Assembly: GCA_025055115.1 (NCBI GenBank)
Contig: JANWYJ010000089.1
Span: 1 to 64,000 of the forward strand
Direction of reading: 5' to 3'
Source: Gemmata sp.
GTDB lineage: Bacteria > Planctomycetota > Planctomycetia > Gemmatales > Gemmataceae
DNA length: 64,000 nucleotides
The notes under the pieces were generated by a model, which ran no database searches, was not told the origin of the DNA, and saw only the letters and a program-made list of their open reading frames with translations. The stretch's first letter is position 1. Each line of letters opens with the position of its first letter. The translations under genes and the position numbers were made by a program. Positions 8,500-17,018 of this stretch are shown piece by piece.

Positions 8500-8902
8500 T
8501 GGGGCGCAATGCTAACCGCGCACGCGGCAACGACGGTTTTTCCGTCACCGACGGGTCAGCGGTACGTGGACGTCGATGACTTTTCGTACGTCGATGACTT
8601 TTCGCCCCCCACCCCAGACCCGGCCTGCTGGACCAAGGCTGTCGCGGGGGCCGCTCAGCGACTCCACCGCGCTGAAGGGCACCACGACGCTCATCTGGGC
8701 CGTGGTGATCGCCAAGAACCCCCTCGGCGAAGACGTGGCTGCTTCCTCGACGTTGTCGCAACACCATCTGTTCATCCGCCGCTACAAGCACGTCAGGTGC
8801 ATCAACCGCGGAATCGCCAACCATGCCTGGCCTTCTCCATCCCGCAGTCATTGTGGGTTCGGGGGAGTGGACAGTGACGCTGCAAGCCATAAGGTGAAAG
8901 AA
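8500..8902. other. Intergenic region before the cobalamin riboswitch
   Basis: About 400 bases with no gene I can support. An 18-base period tandem duplication (core ACGTCGATGACTTTTCG) lies at 8570-8604. The rest probably contains the promoter for the riboswitch operon, but I could not pick out a confident -35/-10 pair. Confidence 0.5.
8570..8604. repeat. 18-base tandem duplication
   Basis: ACGTCGATGACTTTTCG occurs at 8570-8586 and again at 8588-8604. It is another member of the window-wide set of unrelated intergenic duplications. Confidence 0.85.
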
Positions 8903-9078
8903 CGACAGGTTCGCTACCCCCCGGGGAGCGATGAAAAGGGAAGCCCGGTGAGAATCCGGCGCAGGGCCGCTGCTGTATCCGGCCAGATGCTCGGGCCATG
9001 AATGCCACTGCGACAACCATCGCGGGAAGGCTGCCCGCGGCATCGCGACGAGCCGCAAGCCAGAAGACCTGCCTGTCG
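8903..9078 (+). promoter_or_regulatory. Cobalamin (B12) riboswitch aptamer
   Basis: The conserved blocks occur in the right order: GAAAAGGGAAGCCCGGTGAG and GAATCCGG (8932-8959), a CAGGGCCGCTGCTGTATCC block, GCCACTG (9004), GGGAAGGC (9024-9031) and the B12 box GCAAGCCAGAAGACCTGCC (about 9055-9073). The closing stem P1 is perfect: CGACAGG (8903-8909) with CCTGTCG (9072-9078). It precedes a three-gene group whose second member is a cobalamin-binding protein, so adenosylcobalamin or another cobamide should repress these genes. Confidence 0.95.
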
Positions 9079-9088
9079 CAGCGTGTTC

Positions 9089-9189
9089 AGGTGCCTCGGT
9101 CCCAGGCGACCGGAACGACAGCTCGTTGCCCACGGCCGCAGCGCGGTCGCTGTCCTTCCCCAGGCGCAGACAACCGAAGGCACCTTTTT
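9089..9189 (+). terminator. Possible riboswitch expression platform (terminator)
   Basis: AGGTGCCTCGGT (9089-9100) can pair with ACCGAAGGCACCT (9173-9185) with one bulge, directly followed by a run of T (9185-9189). This lies between the B12 aptamer and the ATG at 9220 and has the layout of a rho-independent terminator with a long internal loop. The stem is separated by 72 bases, so I regard this as a good candidate rather than proven. I did not find the competing antiterminator. Confidence 0.55.
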
Positions 9190-9219
9190 CGCTCGTATCC
9201 AGCGAAAGAAGGTGTACTC

Positions 9220-9771
9220 ATGACGAGCTATCCTGGCCGATTTTCGGCGACGTGGCGGATCGTTTGCCTGGCGGTTCTGATGCTTGTGGCGGTGGTGGCA
9301 CGGCTGATTCCGCACCCGCCCAACTTCACGCCCATCGGAGCGCTGGCGATGTTTGGAGGGGCCAGTTGCGCCGACCGACGGCTGGGCTTTTTCCTGCCAC
9401 TGGTACCGCTTGTCATCAGTGATTGTTTTCTTGGCCTGCATATCCTCATGCCGGTGGTTTACGGCAGCTTTGCGATCAATGTGCTACTGGGCCGATGGCT
9501 CCGCTCGCACCGCACCGTGCTGTCGATAGCCGCGGTTACCTTTCTCGGCTCACTGCAATTTTTTCTCGTGACAAACTTCGCCTGCTGGCTGTTGTGGTAT
9601 CCGCACACCCTCGAAGGCTTGGTAGCCTGCTACGTAGCGGCTTTACCATTCTTCCACAATACCCTGCTGGGCGATGCCGTCTTTGTCACGGCGTTGTTCG
9701 GTGGACTGGCTCTAGCCGAACGGGTGATTCCGGCCATCCGTGAACCGCGCGTGCAACCGGCCGTCGCCTGA
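9220..9771 (+). CDS. B12-regulated membrane protein (DUF6580-like, possible transporter S component)
   Basis: A 183-residue protein with about five membrane helices. Conserved-looking loops include PPNFTPIGALAMFGGAS, PLVISDCFLGLH and FHNTLLGDAVFVTALFG. This pattern fits the DUF6580 family, whose members resemble substrate-binding (S) subunits of ECF vitamin transporters. It is the first gene after the cobalamin riboswitch and is followed 86 bases later by a cobalamin-binding protein, so a role in moving cobamides or precursors across the inner membrane is the best inference. The start at 9220 was chosen for the GAAGAAGGTG Shine-Dalgarno; the longer frame runs through the riboswitch. No ECF ATPases are nearby. 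Confidence 0.8.
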   Translation: MTSYPGRFSATWRIVCLAVLMLVAVVARLIPHPPNFTPIGALAMFGGASCADRRLGFFLPLVPLVISDCFLGLHILMPVVYGSFAINVLLGRWLRSHRTVLSIAAVTFLGSLQFFLVTNFACWLLWYPHTLEGLVACYVAALPFFHNTLLGDAVFVTALFGGLALAERVIPAIREPRVQPAVA

Positions 9772-9856
9772 ACCCGCAGGATACGAAACCGCACATTGGC
9801 GCTCATGGGGGTCAATTCCGTCAGGAAGCGATCCTGGCCTGAACCGGAGGTCCACG

Positions 9857-10810
9857 ATGCGGATTGTTTCCCTGTTGCCGAGTGCCACGGAAATCGTCTG
9901 TGAATTGGGGTTGGGCGAACAGCTTGTGGGGGTCACCCACGAGTGCGACTATCCTCCGTGGGTGGCAGCACTTCCCAAGGTGACGCGCACCCTCATTCCG
10001 CCCAACGCCACCAGCCGGCAGATTGATACGCTGGTACGGGAACGGCTGAAGACGCAACGGGCTTTGTACACCCTCGATCGGCCCATCCTCGAACGCCTCC
10101 GGCCCGATTTGATCGTGACACAAGCGCTGTGTGATGTGTGTGCGGTCGCGGAGGCCGAAGTGGCCGCGGCGGCACGGGAGTTGCCCGGGCGGCCGTTGGT
10201 AGTCAATTTAGAACCCACATCATTGTCGGAGGTGTTCGAAAGCCTGCAAACGGTTGCTGAAGCCGCAAATGTGGTAGATTACGCCACGCAGGTCATCGAG
10301 CGGTTGCGGCAGCGTGTGGAAATGGTTCGTTGCCGCAGTGCGGCCATCACGAATCGACCGCGGGTGGTGCTGTTGGAATGGATTGACCCACCGTTTAGCT
10401 GTGGCCATTGGTCGCCGGAGTTGGTGCAATTAGCCGGCGGTATCGAAGGAATCGGTCGGGCCGGGCAGCCCTCGCGCACGTTACGTTGGCAGGAAGTTGT
10501 GGATGTCAACCCCGAAGTGCTCGTCATGGCCTGCTGTGGTTTCACGACCACGCGCACACTCCAGGATATCCCGATTCTGGCGGCCTATCCGGGTTTTGCC
10601 GAATTGGCGTGCGTGCAGCGAGGCCAGGTATTTGTGATCGATGGGAATGCCTATTTCAGCCGCCCTGGGCCGCGGTTGGTGGATAGTTTGGAAATCTTGG
10701 CCCACGCCCTGCATCCCGATGTTCACCCCCTTCCCCCTGGCTGCCCTGCGGCTCGGCGTCTGAGCTTGCGCGAACTGTTCGCAGGTGCCACGGTGACGGT
10801 CGGACGGTGA
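9857..10810 (+). CDS. BtuF-like cobalamin-binding protein
   Basis: A 317-residue protein of the periplasmic-binding-protein fold type III (BtuF/FepB class). The N-terminus RIVSLLPSATEIVCELGLG and VGVTHECDYPP, the DLIVTQALCDVCAV segment and the closing SRPGPRLVDSLEILAHALHP are characteristic of the cobalamin-binding branch. There is no signal peptide: the fold begins at residue 2, so either export is by another route or it acts in the cytoplasm as a cobamide-binding salvage protein. Start at 9857, with GGAGG upstream (CGGAGGTCCACG). It is placed between a putative transporter and a DUF71 ATPase under a B12 riboswitch. It lacks BtuC/BtuD partners here. Confidence 0.88.
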   Translation: MRIVSLLPSATEIVCELGLGEQLVGVTHECDYPPWVAALPKVTRTLIPPNATSRQIDTLVRERLKTQRALYTLDRPILERLRPDLIVTQALCDVCAVAEAEVAAAARELPGRPLVVNLEPTSLSEVFESLQTVAEAANVVDYATQVIERLRQRVEMVRCRSAAITNRPRVVLLEWIDPPFSCGHWSPELVQLAGGIEGIGRAGQPSRTLRWQEVVDVNPEVLVMACCGFTTTRTLQDIPILAAYPGFAELACVQRGQVFVIDGNAYFSRPGPRLVDSLEILAHALHPDVHPLPPGCPAARRLSLRELFAGATVTVGR

Positions 10811-10838
10811 AATGATTCTCCGCGGGCATGGTGCCTCC

Positions 10839-11543
10839 ATGAAAGCGAAAGCCCTGGTTTCGTGGAGTTCGGGCAAAGATTCCGCGTGGACCTTGCATGT
10901 TCTCCGACAGCAAGCGGAAGTCGAGGTGGTTGGACTGCTCACCACCTACAACGAAGTGTTTGACCGCGTAGCCATGCACGGGGTCCGGCGCGAATTGGTG
11001 GAGGCTCAGGCCGCGGCCGCCGGTTTGCCTCTGTGGCTGGTACCGTTACCATCGCCGTGTTCAAACGACGTCTACGAAGAGCGGATGCGTGCCGTGGTCG
11101 AGCGGGCCAAGTCGCACGGCATTACCGCGATCGCTTTTGGGGATTTGTTCCTCGCCGACATCCGCGCCTACCGCGAACGGCAACTTTCCGGCACCGGCAT
11201 AACGCCGCTATTTCCTCTGTGGAATACGGCCGCGGCGACACACTCTTTAGCTCATCAGATGCTCGCCGGTGGTCTGAAAGCCGCGCTCAGTTGCGTCGAT
11301 CCGCAACACTTGTCGCCGTCACAGTTTGTGGGTCGTGAATTCGACTATCAGTTGCTGGAGGAACTGCCGGCAGGGGTGGACCCCTGCGGGGAGAAGGGGG
11401 AGTTCCACACGATCTGCTACGCCGGGCCGATGTTCACTTCGCCCCTGGCGATCCGCCGCGGTGACATCGTGGAACGCCAGGGATTCTGGTTTTGTGATTT
11501 CGTCCTGGATGAAGCGCGCGGAAGTTCCCAGGTTGCGCGCTAA
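10839..11543 (+). CDS. DUF71/COG2102 PP-loop ATPase, probable B12 salvage
   Basis: A 234-residue cytoplasmic protein of the adenine nucleotide alpha-hydrolase (PP-loop) superfamily. The P-loop is LVSWSSGKDSAW near the N-terminus, and the C-terminal family signature GDLFLADIRAYRERQL followed by GTGITPLFPLW is present. Eukaryotic and archaeal relatives are diphthine-ammonia ligases (Dph6); bacteria have no diphthamide, and a bacterial branch of this family was predicted from genome context to work in B12 salvage. The position directly after the btuF-like gene in a B12-riboswitch operon supports that second role. An in-frame ATG at 10812 nearly touches the previous stop; 10839 matches the usual N-terminus better. 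Confidence 0.85.
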   Translation: MKAKALVSWSSGKDSAWTLHVLRQQAEVEVVGLLTTYNEVFDRVAMHGVRRELVEAQAAAAGLPLWLVPLPSPCSNDVYEERMRAVVERAKSHGITAIAFGDLFLADIRAYRERQLSGTGITPLFPLWNTAAATHSLAHQMLAGGLKAALSCVDPQHLSPSQFVGREFDYQLLEELPAGVDPCGEKGEFHTICYAGPMFTSPLAIRRGDIVERQGFWFCDFVLDEARGSSQVAR

Positions 11544-11618
11544 TCCGGCGGCAGGGGGCCGGTGGCAGGTGTGTTTCCGGTTGTAAGCTCTGGAAGAGAA
11601 AGGAGTTGGGAAGGGGAG

Positions 11619-12065
11619 TCAGGTATTGGTATCGAAGCGGTGAGCGAGGCGGCGGCTGTTGATGTCGAGAGCTTCCAGGATTTCGTTGACGGCATCCATC
11701 GGCAGATTATTCGCTAAGGCCCAGTTGATGACATCGAGGTTTTCTTTTCCGCTGGCCAGTTGATCGAGGATCAGATCGAGCAGTTCCCGGTGCGACTGAA
11801 ATTCCCTCTGAAGCAGGCCGAAATCACCACGATCCAGTTCGATCCAGAAACACTTGCCTTGGAGATGTTCTACCCATCGGGCCCGCAGATAGCCGCGCCA
11901 ATGTTCTTTCACCCACTGGCGCACAGACGACTCACCCAGATCGTAGCCCGCTTTCTCGCTGGCGATCCATTTATGTTTGTTTTCTTCTTCAATACACTCA
12001 CGATGGACACTTTTTTTGAGCGTCGGTTGCGGAACAGACGAAACAGATGAAGGGAGAGCGTTCAT
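11619..12065 (-). CDS. Conserved protein of unknown function
   Basis: A 148-residue (or 157 if started at 12092) soluble protein with no signal or membrane segment. It is strongly protein-like: ECIEEENKHKWIASEKAGYD, then SVRQWVKEHWRGYLRARWVE, FWIELDRGDFGLLQREF and a C-terminal helical part ending EALDINSRRLAHRFDTN. The density of Trp and charged residues suggests a compact helical fold, perhaps DNA- or protein-binding. I do not recognise the family. The start is uncertain because neither candidate ATG has a good Shine-Dalgarno. It converges on the B12 operon and is separated from the next gene by about 230 bases. Confidence 0.7.
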   Translation of the reverse strand: MNALPSSVSSVPQPTLKKSVHRECIEEENKHKWIASEKAGYDLGESSVRQWVKEHWRGYLRARWVEHLQGKCFWIELDRGDFGLLQREFQSHRELLDLILDQLASGKENLDVINWALANNLPMDAVNEILEALDINSRRLAHRFDTNT

Positions 12066-12294
12066 GACCGAATACCTATCGATTCCTTCCAATGCGGGCC
12101 ACGCCGGGAGGGGGATTCGGCATGAATCGCATGGTTAGTCAATAAAATTCTAGATCATTCTGCGTCGGCAAATCAAGCCGACTCAGCAGCGGATGAAACC
12201 CCCTCGTCACGCAGTAAAGTAAGCCGTCAAACTGCCTGGCTGCCGACCCAAAGCCGAGTGTGACCGCTTGGTATTGGTTTTTGTTGATGGTATT

Positions 12295-13059
12295 TCACCG
12301 GGCCAGGTAACCCCCATCGACAAATAACACTTGCCCCGTGATATAGCTGCCAGCGTCGCTGCACAACAGTAACGCGGGGCCTACCAATTCCCGGGGCTGT
12401 GCCCACCGGCCCAGGGCCGTCCGATCAGCAAAGGCTTGTTTTTCGGCCTCCGACAATACCGACATTGGCATATCGGTCAGAAACGGCCCCGGCGCCAAGC
12501 AATTGACCGTAATTCCATACGGCCCCAGATCCAAAGCACTGGCCCGGGCCAGGCCAATCAGGGCGGCTTTGGTGGCGGAGTAGACATTGCGTTTTTCCTT
12601 GGACACTTGGGCCATGATGGAGGAAATGTGGACCACCCGGCCCCAACGCCGCTGCTTCATCTGCGGTACCAGCTCGCGGGTCAGCAGCATCGCCGACGTC
12701 AGATTGACTTCCACGACCCGATCCCATGTTTGTTCAGTGATGGCATCAATCGCCTGCGGGGCATTCATTCCAGCGTTGTTGATGAGAATGTCGACCCGCC
12801 CCATCTTTTCTAACGCAAAACGTGCCAGATTTCTGACACTTTCGCGAACCGCAACATCGGTCACACAATACGCACCGCGGCGGCCTGTGCCGGCCAGAAT
12901 TTCCGCCAAAGCGGCTTGCAGTTCGTCTTCGTGGCGGCTGGCAATGACAATATCGGCGCCGGCTTCGGCTAAACCGCGAGCCATCGCTCGGCCTAATCCT
13001 TTGTTCCCACCGGTCACAAGCGCGACCCGGCCCGTCAAATCAAAAAGATGAGCGGGCAT
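12295..13059 (-). CDS. Short-chain dehydrogenase/reductase
   Basis: A 254-residue classical SDR oxidoreductase using NAD(P)H. Motifs in order: the nucleotide-binding TGGNKGLGRAMARGLA, the NNAG motif (ILINNAGMNAP), the catalytic Ser in VHISSIMAQ, and YSATKAAL (YxxxK). The C-terminus GSYITGQVLFVDGGYLAR is typical of the gluconate 5-dehydrogenase/3-oxoacyl reductase-like group. After the first glycine motif the residue pattern ASRHEDEL (Arg after the second strand) would favour NADP. The substrate cannot be told from sequence. The neighbours give no pathway clue. Confidence 0.92.
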   Translation of the reverse strand: MPAHLFDLTGRVALVTGGNKGLGRAMARGLAEAGADIVIASRHEDELQAALAEILAGTGRRGAYCVTDVAVRESVRNLARFALEKMGRVDILINNAGMNAPQAIDAITEQTWDRVVEVNLTSAMLLTRELVPQMKQRRWGRVVHISSIMAQVSKEKRNVYSATKAALIGLARASALDLGPYGITVNCLAPGPFLTDMPMSVLSEAEKQAFADRTALGRWAQPRELVGPALLLCSDAGSYITGQVLFVDGGYLAR

Positions 13060-13142
13060 GATGCTTCCCCCGCGGATGAAGCTCGCGTGAAGATCAATTA
13101 ACCAAATCTGGCGACCTTTCGCAAGTGAAAAGCTTCACAAAC

Positions 13143-14180
13143 TCAGCCATTTTCATTCTTTGCGGCGGCCCGTAACAACCGGTCCCGAACTGCAGCCCAT
13201 TCGGGCCGATCGGGCGGCAGTTGTACGATGAGGCGGTCGAAGCGGCCGTCATCCAGTTCGTGGAGCGTGGCGTACAGTTCGCGGGCGTAACGCGCCGGAT
13301 CGTTCGGCAGACGACATTGGCCACTGCCGGCCTCGCAACTCACGACGATGGGGCGTAATCCGGCCTGCTGGCACTGCCGGCACAATTGCTCGGCTTCGGC
13401 CGCGGTGCTGGCCAGCACCACGGGCGTTCGCGGGCTGTAGTGCTTCGCCATCAATCCCGGCGAACGGGCCACCCCCGAGAGGGCCGCTCCAACATCGACT
13501 GGTCCGCACACCGCTTCCAGCATAGCTGCGGTGATTAAACCGGGTCGGAGAATGCGCGGACGAGCAGCGGTGACGTCCACCACGGTCGATTCGATCCCCC
13601 CTGGGCAGGGGCCACCGTCGAGGATCAATGGGATTCGCCCTTTCAGGCTCTTGAGCACATGCTCAGCTCGGGTGGGGGATAGCTCGGTACTGCGATTGGC
13701 ACTGGGAGCGGCTACGGGAACACCCGCAGTACGGATCAACGCCCGGGCCACCGGATGATCCGGACAACGAATCGCGACAGTGGGGCCACCGGCTGTTACA
13801 ATATCAGGAACCGATGCGCTTTTGGGAACGACCAAGGTTAATGGGCCAGGCCAGAAGCGCTGGGCAAGCTGGGCGGCGGTATCCGGCCAGGCGGCGGCCA
13901 CCAAGGCGACATCGCTGCTGTCGGCCACATGAACAATCACCGGGTTGGTGGCCGGCCGGCCCTTCGCCGCAAAGATGCGACTGACCGCGGCAGCATCCAA
14001 GGCATTGGCACCCAGGCCATAAACGGTTTCTGTAGGAAATGCCACCAAACCACCAGCGCGAAGCACTTCCGCGGCCCGGTGGAGCGAATCGTCATCAACT
14101 GGTGCAATAACCGTTTCCACCGCGCGGATTTCCTCCAGCTTCTGTGGTACAACAACACTATGATACGCGGCCGCCAGCAT
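13143..14180 (-). CDS. L-threonylcarbamoyladenylate synthase (Sua5 type)
   Basis: About 345 residues; forms threonylcarbamoyl-AMP from Thr, bicarbonate and ATP for the t6A modification of tRNAs that read ANN codons. The YrdC-like domain (residues about 25-210) has GGLVAFPTETVYGLGANAL, FAAKGRPATNPVIVHV, FWPGPLTLVV and PSANRSTELSPTRAEHV. The extra C-terminal Sua5 domain (about 240-345, starting near SPGLMAKHYSPRTPVVL) makes this the long Sua5 form rather than TsaC. The start could also be 14210; it diverges from the TPR gene with only about 50 bases between, so both promoters must overlap. Confidence 0.92.
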   Translation of the reverse strand: MLAAAYHSVVVPQKLEEIRAVETVIAPVDDDSLHRAAEVLRAGGLVAFPTETVYGLGANALDAAAVSRIFAAKGRPATNPVIVHVADSSDVALVAAAWPDTAAQLAQRFWPGPLTLVVPKSASVPDIVTAGGPTVAIRCPDHPVARALIRTAGVPVAAPSANRSTELSPTRAEHVLKSLKGRIPLILDGGPCPGGIESTVVDVTAARPRILRPGLITAAMLEAVCGPVDVGAALSGVARSPGLMAKHYSPRTPVVLASTAAEAEQLCRQCQQAGLRPIVVSCEAGSGQCRLPNDPARYARELYATLHELDDGRFDRLIVQLPPDRPEWAAVRDRLLRAAAKNENG

Positions 14181-14234
14181 CCCGGTTGGGAACCTCTGGC
14201 CTGCCCGCAAACCTTACCCACAACCCGCACCGCC

Positions 14235-15707
14235 ATGTCGGAACAACCTGCCACCAATCCGGTTCCCACACCCACCGCCGAACAACGCCGGATTGCGCAC
14301 GAGAATTTCACCAAAGCCAAGCAACTGATTGCGGAAGGCGGCTACGACTACGCGATTGAACTATTGCTCACTTGCTGCCGCTTGCATCCAGCTAATCTCG
14401 AATATCGCCGTACCTTGCGCAAAACCCAAAAAGACAAATACGGCAACAACCTTCGTGGTAGCCGCCTGGCCTTTTTGACCACGCCACGGTGGAAAGCCAA
14501 ACTGAAAGTCGCCAAGCGTAACCGCGACTACCTCAAAGCCCTCGAATACGCCGAACAAGTCTTGTGCCGCAACCCCTGGGACCTCGGCACGCAAATGGAC
14601 ATGGCCGAAGTCTTTGATGCCCTCGGGCTGAGCGATCTGGCCGTTTTCACCCTCGACCAGGCCCGCCAGAAGTACCCCAAAGACCCCACCCTCAACCGGG
14701 CACTGGCTCGACAGTTCGAGAAACGCGGCGACTTCCAAGGAGCGATGGTACTCTGGCAGTTGGTACGCGAAGCCATTCCTACCGATGTGGAAGCGGCTCA
14801 CAAAGCCAAAGACCTCGCGGCCAGTGCCACCATCCAAAAGGGGCAATACGAGGAAGCCGCAGCCGGCACGAAGGAATCCCCAGTGTTAGGACGCATTGAA
14901 GCCCGGGCCGTGGAAAAGCAAGACAAACTGGCCCGCGAAGCCGAACCACTGCTCAAACGCATCGAGGCCGACCCCACCGAACCGGCTCTCTATCTGCAAC
15001 TGGCCAGCGTCTACCGCCGCCATGGCCAGCCCGAACGCGCTCGCGACGTTCTACAGCGCGGTCTGGGCCCCACCGGCAACGCCTTCCCCCTGCAACTGGA
15101 ATTACTCGAACTCGATCTGGCCCCCGTCCGCAAAAATCTCGAACACACAGAAGCCCGCATCCGCAAGTGGCAAGGCCGCGCCGCCACCACCGAGACCGAC
15201 GCACCCACTTCCCCCGATCCTGACGAAATGTCTCTCGAAGAACTCCACGCCCTCCGGGCCAAACTCCTCAAAGAGATCAACGCCCGCGAAATCGAACTGT
15301 TCCGCATGAAAGCCGATCGTTTCCCCAACGACTACAGCCACCGCATCGAACTGGGTATCCGCCTCTACCACGCCGATCGTATCGACGAAGCAATTGCCGA
15401 ACTCCAACAAGCCCGCCGCGACGAACGCCTCAAATGGCGGGCGGCCCTGTGGCTGGGATTGTGCTTCAAAAAACGGAACAACTGGCGGCTGGCGCAACGC
15501 AACTTTGAAGAAGGCCTGGCCGCCGTGCCCGATACGGAAGAAGCCACCAAAAAAGAACTCCTCTTCCAACTGGCCAGCGGCGCCGCCGAAAACGGTGACT
15601 GGCCGCGCGCCCTCGACCTGGGCCACGAACTGGCAAACCTCGACTTCAACTTCAAAAACATCGGCAAACTGCTCGACGAATGGAACGACCGACTCCAATC
15701 GGCCTAA
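14235..15707 (+). CDS. Tetratricopeptide-repeat protein
   Basis: A 490-residue soluble protein without a signal peptide, built of helical TPR-like units. Visible repeats include AKQLIAEGGYDYAIELLLTC, YLKALEYAEQVLCRNPWDLG, LSDLAVFTLDQARQKYPKDP, RPERARDVLQ-type and EAIAELQQARRDERLKWRAA units. A Glu/Lys-rich coiled-coil-like section (MSLEELHALRAKLLKEINAR) falls at about 330-360. The start at 14235 gives MSEQPATNPVPTPTAEQRR; the longer frame overlaps the divergent Sua5 gene. Probably a scaffold protein; partners are unknown. The family is common in planctomycetes. Confidence 0.88.
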   Translation: MSEQPATNPVPTPTAEQRRIAHENFTKAKQLIAEGGYDYAIELLLTCCRLHPANLEYRRTLRKTQKDKYGNNLRGSRLAFLTTPRWKAKLKVAKRNRDYLKALEYAEQVLCRNPWDLGTQMDMAEVFDALGLSDLAVFTLDQARQKYPKDPTLNRALARQFEKRGDFQGAMVLWQLVREAIPTDVEAAHKAKDLAASATIQKGQYEEAAAGTKESPVLGRIEARAVEKQDKLAREAEPLLKRIEADPTEPALYLQLASVYRRHGQPERARDVLQRGLGPTGNAFPLQLELLELDLAPVRKNLEHTEARIRKWQGRAATTETDAPTSPDPDEMSLEELHALRAKLLKEINAREIELFRMKADRFPNDYSHRIELGIRLYHADRIDEAIAELQQARRDERLKWRAALWLGLCFKKRNNWRLAQRNFEEGLAAVPDTEEATKKELLFQLASGAAENGDWPRALDLGHELANLDFNFKNIGKLLDEWNDRLQSA

Positions 15708-16178
15708 CGACCGTCCCTGGGCCTACGCCCACCCACCAATTGCCGCGGCCAACCTCCAGGGAGTGCGTCGTCCTCTTGAGCTTCCACTTTCTTGGCCTAC
15801 GCCCACCCACCAACCGCCGCGGTCAACAGACACAACCCCAGCCAATGACCAAGCGCTCAACCTGGAGCGTCGGCACGGTCCTGAGCATGTCTAGTTTTGG
15901 CCAAATGTTCCACGTGGAACGTCGGCGAATGTTAGAATGTCGCGCCGAAATGCTGGAAAATATTGAACATACGAATACTCATCTCTTTTTCATCATTTTC
16001 ACCCCGACATTGGCACGCCACCGTAAATCGACAAAAATAGACAAAATTGACATCGGGTCGCAACTCGAACGTGCACAGCTCCTCCGCGTTTCCTCTTACC
16101 GAGCCGTGGTTGGGGGCGCGGCTGACTGGCCGACGGATGGTTGCGGTCAGAATTCTTCGTCACTTGCTGGAGAGGGGT
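15708..16178. other. Intergenic region with a 36-base direct repeat
   Basis: No supportable gene. A 36-base unit (core GCCTACGCCCACCCACCAA) occurs at 15718-15753 and, with three or four differences, at 15792-15827; the first copy begins ten bases past the TPR stop codon. A second short similarity (CTGGAGCGTCGGC / GTGGAACGTCGGC) lies near 15860 and 15920. The interval 15945-16040 is AT-rich compared with the surroundings and may hold the promoter of the next gene. Confidence 0.6.
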
Positions 16179-16481
16179 ATGCACACCATTCGCTTGGGGC
16201 CGCCGTGGCAACGCTGTGCGACTGCCGGTGGGATGCGGCATGCACGCAAGTTCGGATCGCCGCGGACACTCGACGCCAACGAGCAACTCTGGCTCGTTTG
16301 CGAACAGATTCCTGCAGCAGCCATCCTGCGTTTGAATGGTGAAACGCTGACGACGATCGAGGCTGCTGGATCAGTGGCTCTCGACATCACCTCACGGCTG
16401 CAACCGCGCAACGAAGTGCTCATTGACGTTCAAACCGACGCGCCGCTTGGCGAAGTCCGGCTTGAAGTGCGAACCGTCTGA
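16179..16481 (+). CDS. Small conserved beta-rich protein
   Basis: A 100-residue protein (MHTIRLGPPWQRCATAGG...). It reads like the compact beta-sandwich proteins found across Gemmata relatives: a start of the IRL-GPPW type, a central LWLVCEQIPAAAILRLNGE and an end SRLQPRNEVLIDVQTD followed by LGEVRLEVRTV. This resembles the sugar-binding/jelly-roll piece of glycosidases in miniature. No signal peptide or membrane helix. The start at 16179 has GGAGAGGGGT directly upstream. Function unknown; the neighbouring DNA is repeat-rich and not informative. Confidence 0.72.
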   Translation: MHTIRLGPPWQRCATAGGMRHARKFGSPRTLDANEQLWLVCEQIPAAAILRLNGETLTTIEAAGSVALDITSRLQPRNEVLIDVQTDAPLGEVRLEVRTV

Positions 16482-17018
16482 CGGCAGCCACCCTAGCGCC
16501 GGCCGCGGAGACCTTTTCCCCGTCCAGGAAACGCCTTACCTTTTCTCGGTTTGATAGCAACCACGCTAGCGCCGGCCGCGGAGACCGCCATACGCCTTTA
16601 TTGGAACTGGACGTGCACATGGCTTGGCCCTCGGGGACCAACCGCCTGTGTTGGAAATTATTGGAACTGGACGTGCGAATCGCCGGCCGCGGAGACCGCC
16701 ATACGTCTGTGTTGAAACTGGACGTGCGAAAGGCTTGGCCCTCAGGGAACCATCGTATTTTTCGGAAAAACTGGTGCAAACCACCAGATCGCAACCGCAC
16801 CATCGCTCGTTTTTCCCTCCTTTCACATGCTCACGGAAGCTGTGCCGGGTGTAGCGACTGTTCGGGTCGCAGGTCCAGGCGGCGTATTCCGCTGAGCTAT
16901 TTCTTCATGGAGCAATCGCCCGGATCGGTTCTTTCGGCCGATTCCTTCCGACACGCTCTCCCGGTGCCTAGCGAAGCGGGAGAATCCGTTTTTTCCAGGT
17001 TTGTGGGAAGACACGACG
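16482..17018. repeat. Intergenic region with three shuffled repeat modules
   Basis: Three short modules recur between 16493 and 16745: module A (GCCGGCCGCGGAGACC) near 16498, 16571 and 16683; module B (TTGGAACTGGACGTGC or one-base variants) near 16600, 16660 and 16713; and module C (GGCTTGGCCCTC) near 16621 and 16732. They occur in the orders A, A-B-C, B-A-B-C, as if larger blocks had been duplicated and partly lost. I find no supportable gene in 16482-17018. Confidence 0.75.

Noticed and set aside
16840-16895. tRNA-like segment on the minus strand (ATAGCTCAGCGG and a 5-bp stem with 7-base loop)
   Set aside because: No proper acceptor stem, anticodon arm or TTCGA-type T loop could be completed.
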